Notes under the pieces: model-generated
The model's database searches: none
What the model was told of the DNA's origin: nothing
The model's input: the letters and a program-made list of their open reading frames with translations, nothing else
NCBI RefSeq assembly: GCF_020085105.1
Contig: NC_058046.1
Location: forward strand, 8,036,675-8,100,674
Length of the DNA stretch: 64,000 nucleotides
From: Siniperca chuatsi
Lineage: Eukaryota; Chordata; Actinopteri; Centrarchiformes; Sinipercidae
Reading direction: 5' to 3'
Program-made: the position numbers and the translations under genes
Part shown: positions 20,901 to 32,982 of the stretch, piece after piece
Layout: each line of letters begins with the position of its first letter
Position numbering within the stretch: the first letter of the stretch is position 1

Positions 20901-23059
20901 CTTCGGTCAAAAAGGTGTCATCAGTATGCCTTTAAGCCAGGTCCTTAACTCCCCTCCACACACAAGGGTTAAAAAAGGGTTGATGAGTGATGGTGATTAA
21001 GTGTGTGAAAGGCAAAAGAAAATAAGAAAGCACAGTGTTGACAAAAGGCCTGGCCAAGCTACACCCTCTCCTCCACACTTTATTTAAGTCTGGTATCTGC
21101 TATTGAGCACACCAATAAGGTAGAACCGCAGTTAAATTGTCACAAAACTTTCTCGTGTTGGTGTATCACTTCCAAATTTAGCAATAAAATCGACTGACAC
21201 ATTCATTGGGGAAAATGGGAAATGAGAGCCTAGAGGTAACTCCTTCACATTTTTATCAGCAAGGACAAAAGATCAGGCAATAAGGCCCTTATTGGGATAC
21301 ATAATTGTAATAATAAATTATTTAAAAAGAGCAGTGTAAATTGTGCTAAATACCAGAGGCATTTTCAGACAGCTTTTCAATAAACATTGCAATCAGCCTG
21401 GGAGATGTGGTGAGTAACACAACTCGTAAATAGACAACTACACGCCAGGAGTGGAAGGACCCATTTCCTGTTCTAAAATTTGCTATATTGGATGGTGAGT
21501 AGTACCTCTCTCTGATGAAAGGCCAGACAGTGAAAACATGACTAAAGCTCAAGCAATTTTACTCAAATGCATCAGCACATAATCAACACTCTTACAAAGT
21601 TTAAATCACTACCTGCATGGCTGGTTTTTGTAACCACTTGTTAACAAGACTGTCAAACTAGCTAAATTTGGAAAGGTAATGCATAGCTTGTTAGACTCCA
21701 TAAGAACAAGATCACTGATGGCAAATACGTATACTGTAAGACTGCCTGTGCATCAAACAGAACAGAAGCATTCATGATTAACATTACATAAAGAGCAGCC
21801 TAACCACTTTTCTTGTTAAATGTGTCAGCAAGTTGACCTGTGGGGGACAAACATTAAAATAACTTATGCAATTCACTGCATAATTTCTGCACTGATTGGC
21901 TTGACAAATAAGCCAAGAAAATGGTTTGAGAAACAATTGGCCAGACCAAACTTTTCTGTCAAATTGGTCAATTTAATGGTCATCAAAAATTCTATCTCTG
22001 AATTGTTGGCACTAGATCCCAAAACCTCATGTTGGTTTGCCAGATTTTACTGGCAGAGTTTAAATTGAATAGAAAACCATTCAAAAGACAGAGGCTTCAT
22101 TCTTGACACAGCCTTTTTCCAGGGTGAACTCCCATTCCTTTCTGTCTCGCTCTCTCTCCCATAACAAGGCGGACTCTTAAGCTATGTTCACACTACAAGC
22201 ACCAAAGCTACAAAATGACCAAGCGTGACCAGCTACATTGTTGCCGAGTCACTGTTGAAGTGTTGCTCAAGCGCTCATTGACATAGTTAAGTTTTTCTTC
22301 CATTTTTTTAAACAGAACAGAACAGGAATTGTGGGTAGAGAGAAGGGAGCCAGAAATGGTGAAACAAAAACATATGATTGGTTGACGCTTCACCGCGGCA
22401 CTGAAAAAAGTTGAGGCCAGCTCAACTTTGACTTGTAGCGACAAGTGTCGGGCGTCAGTTTGTACCTTTATTCCACCGGCTTCCATTGAAAATGACTTGT
22501 AGCCTTTTGCTTTGTCACCAGTAGTCTGAACACAACATTAGGCATATCAGCAGCACTCCTCCACACAAAGCTGTGATTCTCTGGCTGAGCGGAGAGCCTG
22601 CAGAGTGCCCAACACACAGTCTGGGCCTGGAGCTCATGAGACAGCCATTTAGTAAATGAATCCACATCGACCTCTGCTGTGAATCTGAGGGGGGAGCTTT
22701 AGATTGCCTCAGTGCCTTTCTCTCTCTCTCCTACCCTCCCAACTTCCCTGCCTGCCGGTCCCATCATCCACCACTCCCTCCCACCCACTCTGGCTGTTAC
22801 ACCAGCACAATGGCCCACTGTGGGCTGACGTCTTTAGAGGCACTGAGTGGATGGTGGTGGTGATGGCTGCCCTGCTGTTTTGGCCTCCAGAGCCTAATGG
22901 ACAGTGAAGGGTAATGCAGAGGCCACACATTTCCAGGAGAACAGGTTGATGAGGGCAGTGCTGGTGGTGTAACTACGCAACCGTCAACACAGCAAGCTAC
23001 TGTATGTTGGATCTCTCATCTGGGTCAACTGCTCTACACCAAATCCACAACTAGGACGG

Positions 23060-23103
<44 letters not shown>

Positions 23104-26100
23104 GGTGTTTAACTGGGTAACCTACATTTGACAAAAGCCATCGCTTGCTGACAACACACAAAACCACAGACCTGCAGAGCTGAATCACTGCATTGACTCC
23201 TGTATGACAAATGCTGTCTACCAAGACTCAACTTCAATTCTGGCCTAAAAGCAATAAAAACTACAAAATCTGAAAGCTTACAAAGACTGTGACAACCTTT
23301 GTGTGTATTGCATACATGACAGCACCTTTTAAAGTCTGCATGCCTTTGCAGGGAAGAAGTCAAACTTTTATCAGCGTAGCAGAGTGGTGAATGGTTGCAA
23401 TGCTATTTTGAGAGGGCTGCTTGGCAACCACTGCTTCAACAAGGTCACAAGTATCGTCACTCCGTCTTCACACAATAGGAAGTACTGTGAAGGTGTGTCA
23501 GTAAGGTGTATTAGCCATTTAAATCTTTACACTGCAAGCTCCCGCACTGGAGATGGAACTTGCTCATCCTGAACAGAGTTCATTAACAGTGACTCCTGCA
23601 GCCACATGATAACAGGGCTCCTGGTAAAAGGGCTGGTACAGCCTCTGATGGGAAACATGAGAACTGGTGAAACAGGTCTGTTCAGCTCCAGCTCATGCAG
23701 AATAAGAACAATGTGGAACAAAACATTACATAACACCTCAGCTTCCTATGATGATGACTGACAGTATGAAAAGGTTCACTCTTAAGCTGAATGCAGAAAA
23801 CTGCAATCACCTAAAGCAGGGCTATTCAATTACAAATTCAATTGGGCCAGATTTTAAAACCAGGAAATGTAGATGGGCCAGACATTTTCAGCAGCTTACT
23901 TAAAACCTTTTTTTTTTTTAGCTGTGTGGTGCCTCTGAATATTATATTCTTTAACTACCACAACGCACAAATTAAACACATTGGTGTAGCATTTGGAGAT
24001 GGCGGTTAAAGTCCTTTGGACGTATAAAACCTCTCTAAAGCCACCCGGTCGCCTGCTTGAGCTCTAAACTGCTTAGATCGCGCATACAAATATAAATGTT
24101 TAAACTTTTGTCGACATGCAACACATCTTAGATCGGTTAGATTCTCCACAATTCAATTCTTCAGTTCATTTTAAAAAAAAAAAAAAAAAAAAGTGGTGAC
24201 TCCCTAAGGTCAGAATTTGTGTCTATTTCTCGATTATTTATATTCCTTTAGTTTGTAAGGGTCCACTGATCAAAAGAATAAAAACGAATTTTTCATAAAA
24301 ATGAATCAAAGTTGTGAATATTGTCATGTGAAGTCCATCGCTCACTGTCTGCTAATTTTGTTCGTCAAACGAAGACCGCACTATGATTGGCTTTGTCGCT
24401 ACATCCGTAAACATCCTGCCCCAACGGTACTGCGCATGTGCAACTCTCAGCAGAGATGAGAAGGAAGCGATATGACTCACTCGTTAGCTACTTCCATACA
24501 CTATGTACAGTATTGTTCAAAATAATAGCAGTACAATGTGACTAACCAGAATAATCAAGGTTTTTAGTATATTTTTTATTGCTACGTGGCAAACAAGTTA
24601 CCAGTAGGTTCAGTAGATTCTCAGAAAACAAACAAGACCCAGCATTCATGATATGCACGCTCTTAAGGCTGTGCAATTGGGGTATTAGTTGAAAGGGGTG
24701 TGTTCAAAAAAATAGCAGTGTCTACCTTTGACTGTACGAACTCAAAACTATTTTGTACAAAAAATTTTTTTTCTGGGATTTAGCAATCCTGTGAATCACT
24801 AAACTAATATTTAGTTGTATGACCACAGTTTTTTAAAACTGCTTGACATCTGTGTGGCATGGAGTCAACCAACTTGTGGCACCTCTCAGCTGTTATTCCA
24901 CTCCATGATTCTTTAACAACATTCCACAATTCATCACATTTCTTGGTTTTGCTTCAGAAACAGCATTTTTGATATCACCCCACAAGTTCTCAATTGGATT
25001 AAGGTCTGGAGATTGGGCTGGCCACTCCATAACATTAATTTTGTTGGTTTGGAACCAAGACTTTGCCCGTTTACTAGTGTGTTTTGGGTCATTGTCTTGT
25101 TGAAACAACCATTTCAAGGGCATGTCCTCTTCAGCATAGGGCAACATGACCTCTTCAAGTATTTTAACATATGCAAACTGATCCATGATCCCTGGTATGC
25201 GATAAATAGGCCCAACACCATAGTAGGAGAAACATGCCCATATCATGATGCTTGCACCTCCATGCTTCACTGTCTTCACTGTGTACTGTGGCTTGAATTC
25301 AGAGTTTGGGGGTCGTCTCACAAACTGCCTGTGGCCCTTGGACCCAAAAAGAACTATTTTGCTCTCATCAGTCCACAAAATGTTCCTCCATTTCTCTTTA
25401 GGCCAGTTGATGTGTTCTTTGGCAAATTGTAACCTCTTCTGCACATGCCTTTTTTTTTTTAACAGAGGGACTTTGGGGATTCTTGAAAATAGATTAGCTT
25501 CACACAGACGTCTTCTAACTGTCACAGTACTTACAGGTAACTCCAGACTGTCTTTGATCATCCTGGAGGTGATCATTGGCTGAGCCTTTGCCATTCTGGT
25601 TATTCTTCTATCCATTTTGATGGTTGTCTTCCGTTTTCTTCCACGTCTCTCTGGTTTTGCTCTCCATTTTAAGGCATTGGAGATCATTTTAGCTGAACAG
25701 CCTATCATTTTTGCACCTCTTTATAGGTTTTCCCTCTCCAATCAACTTTTTAATCAAAGTACGCTGTTCTTCTGAACAATGTCTTGAACGACCCATTTTC
25801 CTCAGCTTTCAAATGCATGTTCAACAAGTGTTGGCTTCATCCTTAAATAGGGGCCACCTGATTCACACCTGTTTCTTCACAAAATTGATGACCTCAGTGA
25901 TTGAATGCCACACTGCTATTTTTTTGAACACACCCTTTCAACTAATTCAACTAATACCCCAATTGCACAGCCTTAAGAGCGTGCACATCATGAATGCTGG
26001 GTCTCATTTGTTTTCTGAGAATCTACTGAACCTACTGGTAACTTGTTTGCCACGTAGCAATAAAAAATATACTAAAAACCTTGATTATTCTGGTTAGTCA

Positions 26101-29100
26101 CATTGTACTGCTATTATTTTGAACAATACTGTATGTAGTTGACTTATTTTGTCAAATAGATGACATAGATTTATGTATGCTGGGCCACTCGGAGGTTGCT
26201 TCTGGGCCGGATGTTACCCGCTAATTGAATAGGCCTGACCTAAAGCCTCATACTGGATGTTCTAATGTAGAGCTGAAATGATTAGTCGGTTCAATTTAAT
26301 TACTTGAATATGAAAATATGTTACTACTGCAGACACTGCGTTGTAAAAAAACAAAAAAGAGCTGTTGCATGCCCTGATTTCTTTTCTGTGGAAAGAAGAC
26401 ATATGTGGACTTATTATAATAACATACACAACATGCACAAACTAAAACCAGTGCTATTTTACTCAATTTGGTATCAAACCGAGCAACAGAAAAGTAAATG
26501 GCAACTATTTTGAAAATGTATTAATTGTTTAAGTCACTTTTCAAGCAAAAATGCCATACATTTTCATGGTTCCAACTTCTCAAAATTGAAAATTTGTTTA
26601 ACATTTTAGTAAACGGAACTTGATTAACCCGTTGATTACTTTCTCAATTAATTGATTAATTGTAAAAACTACTGAAAAAAATGGCATTCACAGTTTCTCA
26701 TCATTCTTGGCATTTTTTCTTGAAAAATGACAAACAATTTATCAATTATCAAAGTAGTTAGTACATACATGTACTAGTAGCCCATACATTTTCTGTTGAT
26801 CGACAGTATATAAAGCACTAAAAATTAGCTCAACCTTAAACATCTACAGCAGTAAAATGCAACATACACATTAATGCAACAGTAATATTAATCCAGAAAC
26901 ATCATTTATAATTTTAGCATTTTATTGTGCAATGAGTACTGAACACTAATACTGAATAAAACTCCTTCCGCTGTGCCCTGCTGTTCATAGACTCATGCCG
27001 TGTGCAGCATACAATTAGATCACGGCCAATTATTGCCTGATTGTTTATTATTATTAAAAAGACAATAGTTTGTTTTGCCTCCCACAGAATTCTGTGACCT
27101 GTACTATTAAACCGCATTTGTTGTTACCACAAGTAAGTAGGTGTCGCCAAATCAACCAGGACTGAAATCTTAAGGATTGCCACTTTTCAACATTCAAGAC
27201 ACTGAGATTAACTAATCAATAAAAAATATTTCTCTTTCTTGCGATAGCTGTACTGCTGTTGTACCTAGGGTGGACTTGCGAAGCTGAAAGGACTCAAAGT
27301 TCTCCTGAAGACAGCTGTAACGCTTGCTGAGCTGTTGTTTCTTGTGCTCCAATCTGGGTTGCAGGGCAAGGTTTTGCTCTGCCAGGGTCCGGTTGTTGAC
27401 CAATGTCATCTCCTTACTCTGCTGGACTTCATGCATCTACAAAAGAAAAACACAAAAAATGTCATAAATGTCTTTATGGCATTGCCTTCGCACTTCCTTC
27501 AATGCAAAACTCAAATTTAACTGTGTGAGGGAAGTCATTCTCTACATTAAATATAGATTATTTGCTGAGAAGCACCCAAGAAAGAAAAAGTCATTGTAGT
27601 AAATGTTAACTATGAATCACCACATTTAACCTGCCAGTTTTCACACAACTCCCACAAGCCTCTTCACATATTTACTGTAGAAAGACAAATCATGTTCAAA
27701 GAAGAAAACTTTTATTTATGTTTACTGTTTATTATCTAATTTCAGCAGTGTGATAGGTCTTATTTTAAAAATAAATAAAAAAATAAAATAAAATCCAAAC
27801 TAGGGAAACACACAAAAGTGAAATATGTTTGAAGGACTATATTGGCTTTAAAACACATGCAAGGCCATTAGTGAAGGTCGCAATTTGTCATTTTGTTGCA
27901 CCTATCTGGTGATATATAAGAAACGGCTACTTGGTTACTAAACAATAGACCCTTTTCAGGACAAATGTCATAGCAGGAAAGCCACAGGTGTATCTAATAA
28001 CATTCATCATGGCTGCATTCCATTCAGGTGTGACAGTACCAAGACCCTGCTGTGGAGAAATGCTGACTTACTGACTGTGTCCAAAATCACTCCTGTACTC
28101 AATTCACTATTCCCTATATGACGCTCAGTAGTTGACTCAACAGTGAGAAGTAAATTTGTATTTTGGACACTTAGTATCATTTTGCATCATCACTCACAGG
28201 TGTAGTGTAGTTTGGGGAATTTTCTCATAAAAACGTTTGACAAAAAATATAGCGCCCTTTATAGTAAATCAAATCAAGTTTATTTATATAGCACATTTAA
28301 AAACAACCGCAGCTGACCAAAGTGCTGTACAAATTAAAGTCAATGGCACAACACAACAATAGTAGAATGATATCAGTAGCCAAAAAGGCACACAAGCACT
28401 TGCACTGAAAGTGATATTGCTATTATCATTATTGTACCTTGATAGAATACAAAGCAATATCAAAATATGTGCACAGATGTAAAAACAGAATAAAACTTGT
28501 AATATCAATTAAAAAAAAAACTAAAGTATTATAAAATACCTAAACCACTATGAGCAACCAAAGGCCATTGAAAACATGTAGGTCTGATTTGTCTTAAAAG
28601 TGTCAATGGAGGGTGAACATTTGATCGTGAGTGGAAGGCTTTTCCAGTTAAAAACTATTGTTGTGCATAAAGGTTTGATGTCATGTCAAGTCAATGGCAC
28701 AAGTGGCTAGCTATACTTCCTGTAGTGTTGGGGGGGGGCAAACAATCAGTTCTGTCTTGTTATCATTTAACTGAAGGCAGTTTTTTGTCATCCAGTATTT
28801 CACATCCTCGAGGCAGTTAAGGATGGAGTTGGAATCCCCCGGGTTCAATGGAAGGTGTATTTGCATGTCATCCACGTAACAGTGAAAGGACACATTGTAC
28901 TTGTGGAAGATGGAGCCTAAAAGGGAGCATGTACAGAGCAAATAAAATGGAGCCTTGAGGTACTCCACAAGTGATAGGGGCAGTAGTGGAGGAGAGGCTG
29001 CCAATCTTAACAGAGAAAGTCCTGTTGGTTAAGTAGGAGGCAAACCACTTAAGGGCAGTGCCCTGGATGCCAACTTGGTCCTTAAGACGGTTTAATAAAA

Positions 29101-32100
29101 TACAATGATCGACTGTGTCAAAAGCCTTGCTGAGGTCTAAAAGAATTAAAATGGTACATTTACCACAGCCTAAAGACAACAGTAGGTCATTTAAGACTTT
29201 GAAAAGGGCAGATTCTGTGCTGTGACAAGCCCTGAAGCCTTTTCTCCGTGATGTTATTGTTGTCTAAATGAGACAGAAGCTGTTTGTAGACAATTTTCTT
29301 CAGTACTTTGGACAGGAATGGGAATTTTGCTTTGAGATGGGATGGAAATTGTTTGGTTCTGATTTGTCAAGGTTAGGCTTTTTCACAAGAGGTTGGACTA
29401 TTGCATGTTTAAAACAGGACGGGACGGTTCCATTTGCAAGGCTGCTAGTTATAATAAGGGAAACTGTGGGACCTACAGTGTCCAGTGCTTCCTTTAAAAA
29501 GTATGTAGGAACAATGTCCAGGGGGGAAGGTGGTGGACTTTGTGTGAGAGATTGTGTCATAGATGCGGGACAGTGACACAGGCTGAAAGTCATTGAGGAT
29601 GGCAGAGCAGGCAGACACAAATGGGGATTCATTTCGTACACAGCCACTGTCATAGCTTACTGGGACACCTAAATGGACAGGAGCCATCAGCAATGTTTTA
29701 TGCAATGTTATGCCGTGTTCACGTCATATTGAATTATTGCCTATTCCGAGTGTGAGTTACTGGGAATTTCTGACACCTACAATATCTTCCACTTGGTGTA
29801 ACAAACTACAGACATGTTGACAGCCCGCCGGCAAAATGGCTGCAAAGCCTCCATCACTAAATAAAATCACTATCTAAATAAAATCCAATATTAACACCAA
29901 CACAATTAGGGCTGCAACTAACTAATAACATTCAGTATCGATTAATCTGCCAATTATTTTTTCGATTAATCAATTAATTGTTTGGTCTATGAAATGTCAA
30001 AAAATTGTGAAAAACTGCCAATCACAACTTCGCAGGCCCTAAGGTGACATCTTCAAATGTCTTGTTTTTCAAGTCCAAAACCCAAAAGATATTCACTTTA
30101 GTATTATATAACAAAGAGAAGCAGCAAATCCTGCTATTTGAGAAACAAGAACCTGAGAATGTGTAGCATTTTTTCGCTATTTTAGCTAGAAAAATTACAA
30201 GTAACTGATTATCAAAATAGTTGCATATTATTCTTCTGTCAACCGACTAATCGTTTCAGCTGTAAATACAATTGATACAGCTAAATTAAAAAGGGTATGT
30301 ACACCGTTTGCATCTGGTTTCACTTGTGAGCAAACTTAAAGATGCTAAGTCTGGCTATTTTAACGATATGACTACAAGGTTAGCAGTGGAGGTAACCATC
30401 TTGAAATAATTCGGGATTTTGCTGGAATGCAGCATTACACCTGTGCTTTTCCTGTGACAAGTCAAAATGTCTGCAGTAAAAAAGGTCTGTTACCAACTTA
30501 CACCAACCACTTTTTTGCTTCAGTGCTCTGTCATTTCGTACTGGCCAGGTGGCTAGCATTGGTAGCTTCCATAAAGTTGGGGGACTCACAAGATGCAGCA
30601 GAGGCTGAGACATCCTGACTTTTAGTCCCCAGTATGGGTCAAGCTGCAGAAACCCTATTTCCCATAATGCAACTCAATAGAATCTTTCTTTTAGACTTCC
30701 CCTTCCTCCTAAATGACCACATCTTTCAAACCGCACACCTCCAATTTCTAATGCAGGCTTTCTGTAAAAAGTCAGGGTATATGCAGGAATCCTGAAGTTA
30801 AATTTATAACCTTTTAAGACCTTTTTAAAAAGACCCTTTCCATACATTTTAAGACCTCATCGCCACTTCAAGTTGAATGAATTGAGTGACTAACCCAATG
30901 CAAGGTTTATTAGAAAGAGTAATATCAGTAAATTTGATGTTATTTGACTAAAAACTATGCATTTTCCCATCATTTTAGACTGTTATCATTACAATATTTA
31001 TATAAAAAATAACACTGGTTGTAGTTATATTACACTCAAAAAGTGAAACAATTATGCTCAATGATGATGTAGGTGTGATGTCCTGAAGTTATGCTTCACA
31101 TTTTTGTGAGTGATCGCACTGTGAGCCATAACAAATAATAATCACAAAATAACATCGTCATTCACTCCCAAAGTCAGGCTGAATCCATAACCAGCTGTAG
31201 AGGTGGGTATCGTTAGGATTGTATCTTTATGTTATCCATACTCTTATCAGCTTGGTTATTTATCAATACTCTTATTGGTTCTTTTTCATTACTAATTCTT
31301 TTTAAATTATCATTTAAAAAAATTAATAAATTCATAAACAGGATTAGAATTGATTTATATTTTAAATATAATTAAATATTGCTTCTAGAGCAGCAACAAT
31401 AAAGTTCACAACAGCAAAGTCACTATATACACTCAATATCTCACTGAAAACAAATCTGTCAGTAAAATAAATAACATTATAGTCCTGACATCAAAATACT
31501 GAGTGAAGTTTAGAAAGAACGAAGAACACAGACATCAGTCAGGAGGAGGAAGGACTGATACTGGAGGACCTCCTGTCCTCTGTCCTCCTCCTTCTGCTGC
31601 AGGTACCGCTTGTAGAGAGGAGGGGCTGGTGTGGAGGGGGGTTGCCGTCTCACCCAGCAGCTAAGTTTACAAGAATTTGCTACATTTTAAGATTTGTGGC
31701 AAACACAGTTAGGCTACATACAGGTAGCTTTCATTTTAGCTTGTTCGTAACAATTAGCTATTAGCTTAACAAGCACGCTGTAGTAAAAAAATTTTAAAAA
31801 ATCTTTTTCTACTCTTTACGCGAGTAACGTTACCTTCACTTCCCTGGTTCACTGTCTTAAGACCCCGCGGACACCCTGTAAGTCTCAAGCCCAAGCTGAA
31901 ACCTTGATGACATCATTAAGGTTATATTTTAAAACTTTGTAAACATCTCTCCAGAACCGGAGACTTTATAAAACTCTTTTTAAACATTGTACTTCTTGCG
32001 ACAAGTAAACTGAACTTCATGTAAAAATAGATTGAGTGCCCCTTTAATGCAGGTTTGAACTGAAACCATGATGACAGGTAGGAAGAACAACGCGGAGGAT

Positions 32101-32923
32101 TAAATAAAAAAAGGTCTCCTGCTACTTCACAAATGACTCATTTCACACATCCAGCCAACATGCTGTATGTGCAAATATAACCAGGATTGGGTGGGAACAT
32201 GTAGAAAAAAATACACTGTAGCGTAGGTCGTGATTATGGAATAGTTTCTAAAAGTGACTGAGGAAGGCCTTGTTTGACGGTTGGACTGAATGGGGAAAAC
32301 AACATTTCATGCAGGAAAAGCAGCTAAATATGTCTATTACCACTGCACTCCGCACCATCAAATCCTGAGGTGACCGGCCTCCCTTTAGCAAGAGCCGATT
32401 TTCTCATTCATCGTGGCCCACTGAAGAAGCAGACCTTTAAATAGCATCCATAACTGCAGGCTTGTTCTGTCAAACCAAACACATAATTGTTTGTTGGGGG
32501 GAATGCTCTCCATTGCTCCACTCTCTCCATGAAGGCTGAAATAATCACAGGAAATGTAGGTTAAGAGCTTGTCTGGATGGACCGCAGACGTGAATTTTGG
32601 AGAGCTAGTGTAATAACCCAAAATTAGATATAGGTCGCTGTAATACACCACTCACAAAAAATAAAACCTCTAAAAATTGAAAGCACATTTTGCTTCATAT
32701 GCTCAAATAGGAGTCGCATTTCCTTCTTCCTTTGTTCTGTGTAACCACAACCAAAGCCACATAAAGACATCTCACAGGAACTCGTAAGTTGCTATACAAG
32801 TTGTAAACAGACTGACTTTGAAACCCAACTTTGGCTAGAGAACTCTGAACTAGAGAAGTGAACAGGTGATGTTCTCCTGAGTCCCCACTCTTGGCCAAAA
32901 CGCATCACAATTTCAATTAGCAA

Positions 32924-32982
<59 letters not shown>

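Larger units (their letters stand above)
23817..26237. mobile_element. Non-autonomous hAT-type element, split by the Tc1 insertion
   Basis: Ends CAGGGCTATTCAATTA (left) and TAATTGAATAGGCCTG (right) form imperfect terminal inverted repeats. They are flanked by an exact 8-bp direct repeat, ACCTAAAG, at 23809-23816 and 26238-26245, the hAT hallmark. Without the Tc1 copy the element is about 795 bp and encodes no recognisable transposase. It lies in intron 2 of vps37b. Confidence 0.9.

Noticed and set aside
25013-25583. Plus-strand open frames over the Tc1 element
   Set aside because: Antisense to the transposase; the minus-strand frame has the DDE motifs.
25711-26097. 128-codon plus-strand open frame
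   Set aside because: It spans the 5' part of the transposase and the right inverted repeat of the Tc1 element; no domain.
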